Assembly (NCBI GenBank): GCA_965220265.1 | Contig: CBDCPM010000004.1 | Span: 1,488,001 to 1,552,000 of the forward strand | Length of the DNA: 64,000 nucleotides | Source of the DNA: Bin87 sp965220265 | Lineage (GTDB): Bacteria; Chloroflexota; Dehalococcoidia; Lucifugimonadales; UBA3495 | Reading direction: 5' to 3' | Shown here: in pieces, positions 55,058-64,000 of the stretch | Numbering within the stretch: the first letter of the stretch is position 1 | Layout: each line of letters begins with the position of its first letter | The notes under the pieces: generated by a model | Seen by the model: only the letters and a program-made list of their open reading frames with translations | Databases searched by the model: none | What the model was told of the DNA's origin: nothing | Translations under genes and position numbers: made by a program

Positions 55058-55993
55058 TCAGCCGCCCTGTTCTTCCAACGCGCGACGCAGATCGTCGGGA
55101 TCAACCTGCACATCTACTCCCGCCCGCTCTTCTTGGAGAAGCATCGCCACTCGCGAATCACGGGCGGCCCACCCGCGGTTGATGGCTTCGGTCATCTCGG
55201 CCAGCGTGGTGTTGGCCAGTTTCATCGGCACGTCGAACTCGCGACCGACCGCTACCGCGAGATCCACGTCCTTGCGCGCCAGCCGCAACGCGAAGTCCGG
55301 CGGATCGTAGTCGTTGATCAGGAAGTGTTGGGCCAGTCCTTCGAACATTCCCCGACGTCCGCCAGCTCCCTTGCGAACGGCAAGCCACAGTGCCAACGGG
55401 TCGACGCCCGCCTTGATGCCCATCGTGAACACTTCGGCCAGCGCCGTCTGGACGATGTAACCGGCGCAATTGTGCACCAATTTGGCGATGGCCCCGCTGC
55501 CTATGGGTCCCACGTAGTAGGCGGCGTCACCGATGGAATCGAGGACCGCTTTGTGCTGGTCGAAAACCGCCTTGTCCCCGCCAACCCAGATGGCCAGCCG
55601 GCCACTTGCCGCTCCAGCCGGTCCTCCACTCACCGGTGCGTCCAGCACGTTGATCCCCTGCGTCGCGACGCGGTCGTGGATCTGCCGGATCAGCGTGGGT
55701 GAACTGGTGCTGAGGTCAAAATAGGTTTTGCCTGCGGACATGCCCGACATGATCCCGTCTTCACCTAGCGACACTGCTTCAACTTCTACAGGTCCCGGGA
55801 GGGAAGTGAACACCACGTCGGTTGTTTCGGCGACCTCGCGAGGGTTGTCGGCCCATTGTGCGCCCGCTTCCAAATGTTGGGTTGCCGCGTCCCTCCTGAT
55901 GTCGTGGACCACCATCTCGTTGCCGCCACGCAGGCAGTTGTACGCCATGCTGGCGCCCATAGTTCCGAGACCAATAAAACCTACTTTTGCCAT
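55058..55993 (-). CDS. 3-hydroxyisobutyrate dehydrogenase-like NAD(P) oxidoreductase
   Basis: A beta-hydroxyacid dehydrogenase of about 311 residues. The N-terminal Rossmann motif is VGFIGLGTMGASMA. The substrate site is LDAPVSGGPAGAASGRLAIWVGG. The catalytic Lys is in GSGAIAKLVHNC near residue 172. It could act on 3-hydroxyisobutyrate, tartronate semialdehyde or glyoxylate. The ATG at 55993 is preferred because AGGAG lies 7 nt before it, whereas the in-frame ATG at 56002 directly abuts that site. Confidence 0.87.
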   Translation of the reverse strand: MAKVGFIGLGTMGASMAYNCLRGGNEMVVHDIRRDAATQHLEAGAQWADNPREVAETTDVVFTSLPGPVEVEAVSLGEDGIMSGMSAGKTYFDLSTSSPTLIRQIHDRVATQGINVLDAPVSGGPAGAASGRLAIWVGGDKAVFDQHKAVLDSIGDAAYYVGPIGSGAIAKLVHNCAGYIVQTALAEVFTMGIKAGVDPLALWLAVRKGAGGRRGMFEGLAQHFLINDYDPPDFALRLARKDVDLAVAVGREFDVPMKLANTTLAEMTEAINRGWAARDSRVAMLLQEERAGVDVQVDPDDLRRALEEQGG

Positions 55994-56120
55994 CTCTGTC
56001 ATCTCCTGGGAATATCGCCCGCCGAAGAGGGATTCGCTCGCATTCTATCAGAGGGGCAGCGCTTGGAACGCCGCCGCGGCGTTGACGTCGTGTCAGGCTA
56101 CGCATAGACTGGTAGTGCTT

Positions 56121-56834
56121 ATGTCACGCATCTTTGACTTACACATCCATACGACCAAAGGCAGCGCGGATTCCAGCCTTACCCCCGAAGATCTCATCCT
56201 TGAGGCAGAACGCTTGGGATTGCGAGGCCTGTGCATCACCGAACACGCTGGACCCTGGGACCGCCACGAATTTTCCGCGTTCGCCGCCAAGCACAACGTC
56301 GTGCTCATCCGCGCCATGGAAGCCGATACCGATATGGGGCACGTCCTCGCTTTTGGCGTGGACCGGTACCAGAGCGGCTTCCACCGCGCTGGGGAACTGA
56401 GCAGAGCCGCCCATGCTGCCGGCGGCTTCGTGGTGTCTGCTCACCCTTTCCGTGGCGTCCTCGGCCAACACCACAGGACCCGCCCGTACCTCTATCCTGA
56501 TCCTCACGAGCCGATCCCCCAGGATCCCGATGCTGCTATGACGCATCCGGTGTTCCAACTGGCGGACGCAATAGAGGTTGCCAACGGCGGCACGTCGGAC
56601 GAAGAAAACCGGTTCGCCGCCGAGGTGGCCCACCGGCTAAATCTCCCCGTGACTGGCGGCAGCGACGCTCATAGCACGCACGGACTCGGCAAGTTCGTCA
56701 CTGAGTTCCCCGACGAGATATTCGACGAGGCACAATTCCTGTCCGCCCTCCATCGCGGAGACTTCCGTCCTTTGGAAGGCCTCAGGCAAGGATCCCTGCA
56801 TCCGTATCAGCTGCGCTCAGTTCAGCAGGGATGA
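56121..56834 (+). CDS. PHP-domain metal-dependent phosphoesterase
   Basis: A 237-residue PHP protein. Metal-binding motifs are DLHIHTTKGSADSSLTPEDL at the start, ITEHAGPWDRHE near residue 40, SAHPFR near residue 110, and GSDAHSTHGLG near residue 185. This covers the four motifs of the PHP family found in histidinol phosphatase and polymerase proofreading domains. The substrate is unknown. The ATG at 56121 is chosen because the preceding frame is antisense to the dehydrogenase gene. It ends 22 nt before the exonuclease-helicase gene. Confidence 0.85.
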   Translation: MSRIFDLHIHTTKGSADSSLTPEDLILEAERLGLRGLCITEHAGPWDRHEFSAFAAKHNVVLIRAMEADTDMGHVLAFGVDRYQSGFHRAGELSRAAHAAGGFVVSAHPFRGVLGQHHRTRPYLYPDPHEPIPQDPDAAMTHPVFQLADAIEVANGGTSDEENRFAAEVAHRLNLPVTGGSDAHSTHGLGKFVTEFPDEIFDEAQFLSALHRGDFRPLEGLRQGSLHPYQLRSVQQG

Positions 56835-56856
56835 AGGGTCGGAACCTCCCGTCAAA

Positions 56857-59700
56857 ATGACTCCTACGCTATTGCCCCAGGCTGACATTTTTGAGCGCGA
56901 TTTTGTTAGCGTTGACCTGGAAACCACCGGCCTGAACGCTAACGCCGATGCCATAATTGAGGTGGGCGCCGTCAAGTTTTCTGGCGGGGTGGTGCAGGAT
57001 CGATACCAGACCTTCGTGAACCCGGGCCGTCCTATACCGGCGTTCGTACAGCAGTTGACGTCCATCAGTCCGTCCCAGATCGAACGGGCGCCTCGATTTC
57101 AGCAGATCGCGGCGCAGTTCGCCGCGTTTGTCGGTGATTTGCCAATCGTCGGGCACAACATCGCGTTCGATATCTCATTCTTAGCGTCCCACGGACTGGA
57201 CCTGGCGAACCGTAGCTACAACACTTGGGACCTGGCGTCGATATTCCTGCCCACCCTGGCTGAGTACAACTTGAGCGCGCTCGCAAAGCACCTGGAGCTC
57301 GACCACAGCCAGGCGCACCGCGCCGTAGCCGACGCGGAAACCACCGCGCTGGTTTTCCATCGGTTGCTGAAACTGGGTGCTTCCTACCCGGCGGCCAAGA
57401 TCGCGTTTATAGCCCGCGCCGCCCGCACGGCCAACGCCCCGGTGGCAGACTTGCTCGAGGAGCTGGTGCCGCATGCTGCGGGCGCAAACTCGGCGCCAGG
57501 AACCCCCGGGGCGGTCGGACTCAACGGGTTGAACTTGGATGGCCTGGCCAAGCGACTATCGAGCGATCCCGGTGATCAGCCGGGTGACGCTGTGCGCCGC
57601 GCGCTTACCGAGCAGCAGGTTGAGGATCTGCTGGCTCCCCGCGGTGTGTTCGCGAACTCTTTTTCTGGCTTTGAGGATAGACCCCAGCAAGCCGAAATGC
57701 TGAAAGCGGTCACGCGCGCTATCTACCAGGGGCGGAAGCTCATCGTTGAAGGTGGTACCGGCATCGGCAAGAGTATTGCGTACCTGCTCCCTGCGGTACT
57801 GTACTCTGCCACCCATGGTCACCGCGTTGTTATATCCACCAACACCATTAGCTTGCAGGAGCAGCTGATGGATAAGGACATACCGGCGGTAATCTCCATT
57901 TTGGAAGAGGCCGGCATTCTGGAGCCGGGAGCAGTTCGCGCTGCACAACTTAAGGGGCGGTCGAACTACGTCTGCCTGCGCCGGTGGACCAGTCTCGGTG
58001 CTTCCGATTCTCTGACAGAGGATGAGGCCAGAGTGCTGGGCAAGACGGCGGTTTGGCTGGATGACACGGAAAATGGCGACCGAACCGACCTTAACTTGAG
58101 CTTTGGTGACCAGCGAGCCTGGTCGCGAGTTTGCGCTGACAACCAGGGCGTGTGCCAGTCATTCCGAGGCGGAGCACCCTGCTTCCTTCGCCAGGCCCGA
58201 CAACGAGCCGAAGCAGCCAACATTTTGGTAGTTAACCACGCCCTGCTGCTGGCGGATTTGGCCGTAGGCGGCACTGTGTTGCAGGATTACCAGCACCTCG
58301 TCATCGACGAAGCACACCACTTGGAAGAAGAGGCGAGCCGGCAGTTGGGTTTTGAAATCGCCGAGGACGGCTTGCCGCAGGAGCTGGACAGCGTTTACCG
58401 CCTGATCAGACACTTGACCGCGGTAGCCAACCAGTCGCCCGAAGACGAAGCCCTCGGTCGTGCGCGCGACGCCTTGACCAACGCGACGGCCAGTAGCAAT
58501 CAGGCCTTGCAATCTTGGCAGCAGTTGTGGGACGTGATCACCCGACTGTATCAATCCCACAGTCGGGGCGACAATGATCGGCAGCCGGTGTCTCTCGAGC
58601 TTACGGTGAGGCAAAGTCAGGAATGGAGTTCCGCCGCCCGCGAATGGGAATCTTTCTCGACGTTTTTGAGTGACAGCGTAAACCGACTAACCGAGGTTGG
58701 CAGGTTCGTAGACCAGGGGATATTCGATCTGTCCGACGACAGTCAGGGAAACGAACTCATTGGCGCCGTCGACGCTATCTCAGAGCTAAACGACCGACTG
58801 GCGTCGGTATTCGGTCGTTACGATGAAGAGCAAATCCAGTGGATTGACATGGTGCGGCGCAACGTCACGCTGCACTCCACTCCTTTGTCCGTCGGTCCCA
58901 TCCTGTCGGAAAGGTTGTTTCAGCAAAAAGACACCGTGGTTTTGACTAGCGCAACCTTAGCCACGGATGGCAACTTCGGCTTCTTGCGCCAGCGGTTGGG
59001 GTTCCCCGACGATTGCGACGAGTTGTTGGTCGACAGCCCGTTCAACTATCAGCGCAACACCCTGCTCTTGGTTCCCGACGATCTGCCTGATCCCCGTCGT
59101 GGCGCCGACCACGCCAGGGGGACCGCCCAGGTGATCCTCAATATGGCGCAGGCATTGGATGGCCACCTCATGGCGCTGTTCACCTCGCATAACGCCCTTA
59201 GGGACGCTTCGTTCCAAGTGAGGGGTCCCCTACGAGCGTCGGGTATCAACGTCCTGGCTCAAGGGATTGATGGCACTCCCCGACAGCTTGTAGACCGTCT
59301 CCACGCCGACCCGCGCTCAGTTCTGCTAGGTACCGCAAGTTTCTGGGAGGGCGTGGACATGGAGTCCGGCGTTCTTCGTGGGTTATTGTTGTGTCGTCTG
59401 CCTTTCCCGGTGCCGATTGATCCCATCGTAAAAGCGAGGGGGAACTTGTTTAACAACCCGTTCAACGAGTACCAGGTACCTTCCGCCGTATTGCGTTTTC
59501 GTCAGGGATTCGGCCGGCTCATTCGCAACAAGGTGGATCGAGGCGCTGTGGTCATCCTCGACCGGCGGATCCAGACCGCGAACTACGGTGACCGTTTCTT
59601 GAATGCTCTCCCTCCTTGCACCGTAGAGAGGTCCACCGTCGGCAGCGTCGGCGATCAAGCTGCCCGGTGGCTGCAGTTGGACCGGCCCGGCCGTGCCTGA
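56857..59700 (+). CDS. dinG: Exonuclease-DinG helicase fusion
   Basis: A 947-residue repair protein. Residues 10-175 are a DEDDh 3'-5' exonuclease like Pol III epsilon: FVSVDLETTGLNANADAIIE, VGHNIAFDISFL, and HRAVADAETT. The rest is an XPD/DinG-type helicase with Walker A EGGTGIGKS near residue 298, DEAH in VIDEAHHLEEE, and a late ASFWEGVDMESG. Four cysteines (YVCLRRW, CADNQGVCQSF, GAPCFL) fit an iron-sulphur cluster. Such fusions occur in Firmicutes and Chloroflexota. It leads the tandem OGG genes, a DNA-repair cluster. Confidence 0.93.
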   Translation: MTPTLLPQADIFERDFVSVDLETTGLNANADAIIEVGAVKFSGGVVQDRYQTFVNPGRPIPAFVQQLTSISPSQIERAPRFQQIAAQFAAFVGDLPIVGHNIAFDISFLASHGLDLANRSYNTWDLASIFLPTLAEYNLSALAKHLELDHSQAHRAVADAETTALVFHRLLKLGASYPAAKIAFIARAARTANAPVADLLEELVPHAAGANSAPGTPGAVGLNGLNLDGLAKRLSSDPGDQPGDAVRRALTEQQVEDLLAPRGVFANSFSGFEDRPQQAEMLKAVTRAIYQGRKLIVEGGTGIGKSIAYLLPAVLYSATHGHRVVISTNTISLQEQLMDKDIPAVISILEEAGILEPGAVRAAQLKGRSNYVCLRRWTSLGASDSLTEDEARVLGKTAVWLDDTENGDRTDLNLSFGDQRAWSRVCADNQGVCQSFRGGAPCFLRQARQRAEAANILVVNHALLLADLAVGGTVLQDYQHLVIDEAHHLEEEASRQLGFEIAEDGLPQELDSVYRLIRHLTAVANQSPEDEALGRARDALTNATASSNQALQSWQQLWDVITRLYQSHSRGDNDRQPVSLELTVRQSQEWSSAAREWESFSTFLSDSVNRLTEVGRFVDQGIFDLSDDSQGNELIGAVDAISELNDRLASVFGRYDEEQIQWIDMVRRNVTLHSTPLSVGPILSERLFQQKDTVVLTSATLATDGNFGFLRQRLGFPDDCDELLVDSPFNYQRNTLLLVPDDLPDPRRGADHARGTAQVILNMAQALDGHLMALFTSHNALRDASFQVRGPLRASGINVLAQGIDGTPRQLVDRLHADPRSVLLGTASFWEGVDMESGVLRGLLLCRLPFPVPIDPIVKARGNLFNNPFNEYQVPSAVLRFRQGFGRLIRNKVDRGAVVILDRRIQTANYGDRFLNALPPCTVERSTVGSVGDQAARWLQLDRPGRA

Positions 59701-59712
59701 CAATTTCGTCCG

Positions 59713-60606
59713 TTGGGCAAGGCGTCTCGTCCTACCTACCACATTGTGCAACTGGAAATAGACCAGCCCTTTGACCTCGCGGAGAGCCTGGAAAGCGGTC
59801 AGGCCCACCGCTGGCGCAAACTGGATGACGGCTGGTATTCCGGCGTTTTGGGCACTCGGTTGATTCATCTCAAGCAGTGCTCAGCCGGTTTGGAATACCG
59901 CATGTTTCCTCGCGACGCCCCGGGTGATCAGGAATCCACTGACGCTGGCCTTTGGTCCTATTTCCGTCTGGACGACGACATCCAGGCTATCTACGACGAC
60001 ATTTGCCGGGACCGTCGAGTCGGCGAAATGGTCGCCCGCTATCCGGGACTTCGCATTTTGCGGCAGGAGCCTTGGGAGTGCACGGTCGCTTTCATTTGCT
60101 CGGCCACGTCCAACATCCCGCGCATCCACCAGAATATGGAGGCCATGGCCGACAGCTTGGGCGAACCCCTGCACTTGTGTGGAGAAGTACGCCACACCTT
60201 TCCGTCACCCGAGCGTCTCGCGTCGGCCGGTGAAGGATTTCTCAGGGAGTTGGGCCTGGGTTTCCGCGCTCCCTACGTCGTTGCGGCGGCACAACGAGTG
60301 TGCGACGGCGAACTGGACCTCGACGAGTTGATACGGCTCCCTTATCCAGAGACGAAGCTTCGTTTGATGGAATGCTACGGGATCGGCGCCAAGATAGCCG
60401 ACTGCATCGCGGTGTTCTCGTTGGAAAAACTGCAGGCTTTCCCGGTCGACGTCTGGGTGCGCCGCGCGCTGGCCGAATGGTATTTCCCGATGCAAAAGAA
60501 GCCGCCTGACAGAGCCATGGTCGAATGGGCCCAGGGTCACTTCGGCCAATACGCTGGCTATTCCCAGCAGTACCTGTTCCACGCGCGCCGGCGCGAAGGT
60601 CGGTAA
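59713..60606 (+). CDS. 8-oxoguanine DNA glycosylase, OGG1-like (first of tandem pair)
   Basis: A 297-residue HhH-GPD glycosylase/AP lyase of the OGG1 family. The N-terminal part is FDLAESLESGQAHRWRKL, typical of OGG_N. The helix-hairpin-helix is MECYGIGAKIADCIAVFSLE with catalytic Lys near residue 227, and catalytic Asp near 245 in FPVDVWVRR. It removes 8-oxoG from DNA. The start is uncertain (TTG 59713; GTG 59746 possible). A paralogue follows 14 nt downstream. Confidence 0.88.
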   Translation: MGKASRPTYHIVQLEIDQPFDLAESLESGQAHRWRKLDDGWYSGVLGTRLIHLKQCSAGLEYRMFPRDAPGDQESTDAGLWSYFRLDDDIQAIYDDICRDRRVGEMVARYPGLRILRQEPWECTVAFICSATSNIPRIHQNMEAMADSLGEPLHLCGEVRHTFPSPERLASAGEGFLRELGLGFRAPYVVAAAQRVCDGELDLDELIRLPYPETKLRLMECYGIGAKIADCIAVFSLEKLQAFPVDVWVRRALAEWYFPMQKKPPDRAMVEWAQGHFGQYAGYSQQYLFHARRREGR

Positions 60607-60620
60607 ACGGAGAGGTCGAG

Positions 60621-61511
60621 ATGGTTCGGGAACTGGAAGTCAAGCAGCCTTTGGATTTGGGGTTTAGCTTGACGATGGGTCAGGCATTTCGCTGGCAAGA
60701 ATTGACCGAAAACTGGTTTTCCAGTGTTTTAGGTCCAAACCTGATCCATGTTCGCCAAACCGATGTGGGTATTGCGTATCGGATTGGTGGGCCTGATGGA
60801 GAACGAGAAGCGACCGAGACTGACGATGAGATGCTAAGGACGTATCTCCGGGAAGATCAAGATCTTCTGGCCATTTATGACGACATCGGACGGGATGCGT
60901 ATATTGCTGAACTTGTGGACCGCCATTGGGGAATGCGCCTGTTGAGACAGGACCCGTGGGAAAGTGTAGTCGCTTACATCTGTTCTGCGAATAACAACAT
61001 ACCCCGAATCAGCGATATCGTTGAGAGGATCGCTGCCGATTCCGGAGAGGCCGCGTTGCTAGGCAGGGAATCCCGTTGCCTCTTTCCTACGCCAGCCAGA
61101 TTGATGTCGAACGCAAGTGTGGCAAATCGATTGAGCTTAATGAATTTGGGATTGCAGCGGGCACCCAACATCATCGCTGCGGCCGAACGCGTGCTTGCTG
61201 GCGAGCTGGATTTGGCTGGGCTAATGTTTCAGCCGTATTCGTCTGTAAAACGCGAGTTGATGAAGTGCAGGGGTGTTGGTAACAAAATCGCTGATTGCAT
61301 CGCTCTGTTTGCACTGGACAAAATGGATGCGTTTCCCGTGGACGTTCATATCGGACGGGCATTGACCAGGTGGCCCGAATGTCCCCTGAAAGGGCATTCA
61401 GGGGGAATAAGCGACGGGCAATACGCTGCGACGGTGAAATGGGCCCAGGAGTACTTCGGATCATATGCAGGTTACGCTGGCCAGTTCCTGTTTTGCGATC
61501 AACCCAAGTAA
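60621..61511 (+). CDS. 8-oxoguanine DNA glycosylase, OGG1-like (second of tandem pair)
   Basis: A 296-residue paralogue of the preceding gene. LDLGFSLTMGQAFRWQEL is at the N-terminus and the HhH is MKCRGVGNKIADCIALFALD with Lys near 221. The catalytic Asp is in FPVDVHIGRAL. The residue after the VDV differs (His, as in human OGG1, against Trp in the first copy), and the interior differs widely, so the two may prefer different lesions. GAGAGG precedes the ATG at 60621. It is convergent with pduX 23 bp away. Confidence 0.9.
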   Translation: MVRELEVKQPLDLGFSLTMGQAFRWQELTENWFSSVLGPNLIHVRQTDVGIAYRIGGPDGEREATETDDEMLRTYLREDQDLLAIYDDIGRDAYIAELVDRHWGMRLLRQDPWESVVAYICSANNNIPRISDIVERIAADSGEAALLGRESRCLFPTPARLMSNASVANRLSLMNLGLQRAPNIIAAAERVLAGELDLAGLMFQPYSSVKRELMKCRGVGNKIADCIALFALDKMDAFPVDVHIGRALTRWPECPLKGHSGGISDGQYAATVKWAQEYFGSYAGYAGQFLFCDQPK

Positions 61512-61534
61512 AGTTAGTCGCCGACCCTTTTAGG

Positions 61535-62452
61535 TTAGCCGGGGCGCACTCCCCCGCCGATGATCCGAAAGTGTTGAACACTGGCAGCGGCGGCAAACTC
61601 GCGTTGCGCCTCCCGGAACGCTGGCTTGCTTTGCCTCTTCCGAGCGTCCAGTAGGACACCTACCACGGTCCCGCTGTGGGCCACGTTCACGCCTACCGCT
61701 CCGATTTGCGCCGCAAAGTCCACCGCTTGTTCCACCATCGGGCCGGCATCCTCGGGCCCTCCCGACCGGGCGCTGATGGTGGCTCCTCGACCGACCAACT
61801 CTGGCTCGCAGCGGAGGATACCTTCCCTGACCAACTCCAGAGCCTCGTCCGTTTGGTCGACAACCGACTGCCAATGCGAGGTGCGGTCCACTTGGTTGAA
61901 TTCCATCGTGTCCACCTGGCCGCCCCGGTCGATGACGATCACTTCCATCGGAGGGGGCATTCCCAGCGGTTCGGCTATGCGCCCACTGCGATGGTCGAAC
62001 ACGGCAATGCCCGGGAACATCACTCCGTCAGTTGGCTCAACCGCCAAGGCGATTCCCGCCACGGTTTCGGGCGTCCACCGCACTTTGGCTGCTTCGCAGA
62101 CGGCGTAAACCGCAGCAGTTATGTCGGCGCTGCTGCTTCCCATACCTTTGCCCACTGGCAGAGGATTGGCCACGGCAACATCGGCAATCAAGCCGGAAAC
62201 GCCCAAGCAATTTTGCAGCCGGTTCAGCGTGAGCGCCACGGCCTGCCGGGTTTTGGGGAGTTGGTCGATCCCTCGCACGCAGTCGTCCGGCGTGACGCCA
62301 CGGGAAACTGTCAGGGTCACCGTGGCCCGCGAAAACTGATTTATCGGGCAGGTGACCAGGAAGTCGACTCCGCCGGTCATTCCCTGCACCAGTTCGCCGC
62401 AGGTGCCCGGGGCCAGGGCAGAAGCCGTTCCCAATGTCTCGCCAGTCATCAC
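61535..62452 (-). CDS. pduX: GHMP kinase, PduX-like L-threonine kinase
   Basis: A 305-residue GHMP-superfamily kinase. PGTCGELVQGMTGGVDFLVTC at the N-terminus is characteristic of PduX. The ATP-binding motif 2 is PLPVGKGMGSSSADI near residue 98. PduX makes L-threonine phosphate, precursor of the aminopropanol linker of cobalamin. The neighbouring cobU and cobQ on the same strand support this. It is the last gene of the unit, 34 bp after cobU. Start ATG 62452. Confidence 0.87.
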   Translation of the reverse strand: MMTGETLGTASALAPGTCGELVQGMTGGVDFLVTCPINQFSRATVTLTVSRGVTPDDCVRGIDQLPKTRQAVALTLNRLQNCLGVSGLIADVAVANPLPVGKGMGSSSADITAAVYAVCEAAKVRWTPETVAGIALAVEPTDGVMFPGIAVFDHRSGRIAEPLGMPPPMEVIVIDRGGQVDTMEFNQVDRTSHWQSVVDQTDEALELVREGILRCEPELVGRGATISARSGGPEDAGPMVEQAVDFAAQIGAVGVNVAHSGTVVGVLLDARKRQSKPAFREAQREFAAAASVQHFRIIGGGVRPG

Positions 62453-62486
62453 ACCAGGGAAATGCCGCGCCCGCAGCGACCGCCGG

Positions 62487-63056
62487 TCAGGCGCCGGTCC
62501 TCCGGGGCTTGATCGGAACCGGCAACCCCGCCACTACCATCGTGACCTCGTCGGCAGCCTCCGCTACGGCTTGGTTCACCGTCCCCAGCAGGTCCTGGAA
62601 TTGCCGCCCCATTCCGGACGTGGCTATCAACGAGTGCCCGACTTCGCTGCTAACTATCACCGCCTCGCAATCGGTTTCCCTGACATAAGACGCAAACCGT
62701 CGCGCAGCGCCCACAATGCGAGCCTCCAACTCGATTGTCGGCGTACCTTCATGCTCCAACATCAGATTCGACACCCAAACATCCACGGAGTCGAGCAACA
62801 AGATAAGCGGTTGGTTCGTTGTGCCTGTTTGGTCCTGCAGTGCGGCAACCGGGTTGAGCGGGGCCTCCAGGGTGCTCCATCTTCGGGGGCGACGCTGCCG
62901 GTGCCGGTGGATACGCTCCGCCATTTCCTGGTCGACGGCTATTCCGGTAGCAACGTACAGGACCGGACCGCAGCCCGCGATTTCCAATGCCATTCGTTCG
63001 GCGTAGGCGCTTTTTCCCGACCGGATGCCGCCCAATACAAGATGTATCGAGCTCAT
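62487..63056 (-). CDS. cobU: Adenosylcobinamide kinase / phosphate guanylyltransferase
   Basis: A 189-residue bifunctional CobU. It phosphorylates adenosylcobinamide and adds GMP in nucleotide-loop assembly of cobalamin. The N-terminal P-loop is LVLGGIRSGKSAYAE, then YVATGIAVDQEMAERIHRHRQRR and ILLLDSVDVWVSNLM, with VSSEVGHSLIA near residue 140. The catalytic His is in RIHRHRQRR. The start ATG overlaps the cobQ stop by 4 nt. Confidence 0.94.
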   Translation of the reverse strand: MSSIHLVLGGIRSGKSAYAERMALEIAGCGPVLYVATGIAVDQEMAERIHRHRQRRPRRWSTLEAPLNPVAALQDQTGTTNQPLILLLDSVDVWVSNLMLEHEGTPTIELEARIVGAARRFASYVRETDCEAVIVSSEVGHSLIATSGMGRQFQDLLGTVNQAVAEAADEVTMVVAGLPVPIKPRRTGA

Positions 63057-64000
63057 AACGCCGGTGTTAACCCCAGCATTTCGTAGACCGAATCCATACG
63101 CAGGCTATCCCTGACCCAGTCGGCGAGTCGGTCATACTCACGATCGCGGGCCACATCCACCCCTGCCGGTAGCCTGACCCCTCTGCGCCGGGCCAGTTCT
63201 CCCAGGATTGCGCGCCTGACTCCGGCATTGTGAAACAACCCGTGGATGTATGTCCCCATGACGCGGCCGTTTGCGTCGAGCGCGCCATCCAACGCCGTTT
63301 CTGGCGTGATCGCTGCGTCGGCTCGGTCGACCACGGCAAACGGGGGTATAACGCTTTCTCCCGAGGTTCGCCCCATGTGTATCTCGTAACCAACTACCGT
63401 CTCGCCAACGGCGCCGGACATCAGGTGTCCATGTGTAGACGCCTCTTGTCGTACGGTGGCCTCCACCCGGTGGGTTTCTTTGGTCCCGGTGAAGGTTGTC
63501 ACTAGCGGAAGTAGACCTAAACCATGCGCCTCTCCAATGGCAGATTCGATTAGGTCCGGGTCCAACAGGGTTTGGCCCAGCATTTGGTATCCGCCGCAGA
63601 TTCCGATCACAGAGGAACCGTGGTCGATGGCGCCCAACACTGCTTGGGATAATCCCTGCTGCTCCATCCACATCAGGTCCGGGATGGTTGTCTTACTTCC
63701 CGGCAGGATGACCAGATCTGGGCGACCGAGCCGCTCGCCGCTCTGGACGTACCTCAGGGATACGCCCGGCTCCCGCGCCAGCGGGTCGAAGTCGTCGAAG
63801 TTTGAGATGTGCGGGACATGGACCACCGCGACGTCCAAAACGTCAGGCGCAGATGCACGCGGCGGAGTGAAATCCAGTGCAACGGAATCCTCTTCTGGAA
63901 TATGGATGTCTCGGAAATGGTGTACGACCCCGATCACTGGTTTGCCCGTGTAATCTTCCAGCCATGTCAGACCGTCGGTCAACAGCGATGCGTCGCCGCG
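63053..64000 (-). CDS. cobQ: Cobyric acid synthase CobQ (3' part, cut by the window end)
   Basis: Glutamine-dependent amidase of the cobalamin pathway. The window holds about 315 C-terminal residues; the frame stays open to base 64000 (RGDASLLTDG...), so the N-terminal synthetase part lies beyond. The glutaminase domain has the nucleophile in IGICGGYQMLG and His in GTYIHGLFHN. LILPGSKTTIPDL is typical. First gene of the visible cobQ-cobU-pduX unit. Confidence 0.93.
   Translation of the reverse strand, partial: RGDASLLTDGLTWLEDYTGKPVIGVVHHFRDIHIPEEDSVALDFTPPRASAPDVLDVAVVHVPHISNFDDFDPLAREPGVSLRYVQSGERLGRPDLVILPGSKTTIPDLMWMEQQGLSQAVLGAIDHGSSVIGICGGYQMLGQTLLDPDLIESAIGEAHGLGLLPLVTTFTGTKETHRVEATVRQEASTHGHLMSGAVGETVVGYEIHMGRTSGESVIPPFAVVDRADAAITPETALDGALDANGRVMGTYIHGLFHNAGVRRAILGELARRRGVRLPAGVDVARDREYDRLADWVRDSLRMDSVYEMLGLTPAL

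Noticed and set aside
55728..56120. N-terminal extension of the PHP protein
   Set aside because: It is antisense to the dehydrogenase gene; the PHP motif starts right after ATG 56121.

Overview
The window is about 64 kb of GC-rich bacterial chromosome with dense genes on both strands. It best fits an uncultured Chloroflexota lineage (Dehalococcoidia/SAR202-like). That is an inference from several features together: several MFS transporters of one GWW-type subfamily, luciferase-like flavin monooxygenases, DinB-fold proteins, a GMC oxidoreductase, a two-subunit glycine decarboxylase, and dispersed GTAGGGGCGA and TCATTGCGAGCGAAGCG repeats. No rRNA or other taxonomic marker settles it.

Layout. 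0-15.8 kb: the 3' part of rpoC, pyrD, an iron-ADH-like protein that lacks two metal ligands, mtaB, a dipeptide-type ABC ATPase pair without permeases, two MFS carriers, two LLM-class monooxygenases and a DinB protein. 15.8-18 kb: a gene-poor stretch with tandem and dispersed repeats, a 114-bp MITE, a near-consensus orphan promoter and possibly decayed coding sequence. 18-21.4 kb: a GMC oxidoreductase / glutaredoxin-DinB / PAC2 operon. The middle gene has an in-frame TGA exactly at the first Cys position of the CxxC motif, followed by a SECIS-like hairpin, so it is probably a selenoprotein. 21.4-24.9 kb: VOC protein, MFS, haloacid-dehalogenase-like protein, small protein and cupin. 24.9-30 kb: a zinc-uptake operon (zur-znuA-znuC-znuB) ending in an MFS protein with a His-rich tail. 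An IS66-family element with an 8-bp target duplication sits just upstream of its promoter.

31.5-34.7 kb: a HerA-like ATPase with a small partner, and panC. 34.9-40.3 kb: a mobile-element graveyard with two IS630-type elements (each with an A7C frameshift site, a tandem duplication in the DETS motif and the same 23-bp insertion), an IS4/IS701-like fragment, an IS256 remnant, a truncated gene and a frameshifted HSDR_N-type protein. 40.6-43.4 kb: tRNA-Arg(CCT) and tRNA-Ala(CGC) behind one promoter, an NHL-repeat protein and dnaA. 43.8-47.7 kb: an NgoMIV-like restriction-modification system whose nuclease gene is cut by an IS1380 element with a TTAAG duplication; removing the element restores the frame. 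47.7-56.8 kb: MFS, a second copy of the MITE, a PNPOx-fold protein, an FAD amine oxidase, gcvPA/gcvPB around a membrane protein, a HIBADH-like dehydrogenase and a PHP-domain protein. 56.8-64 kb: an exonuclease-DinG fusion, two tandem OGG1-type glycosylases, and the cobalamin genes pduX, cobU and cobQ (cut by the window end).

The main points for follow-up are the putative selenocysteine glutaredoxin-DinB fusion, the paired 114-bp MITEs related to the resident IS66 ends, the IS-interrupted restriction gene, and the same-site lesions in the two IS630 copies.
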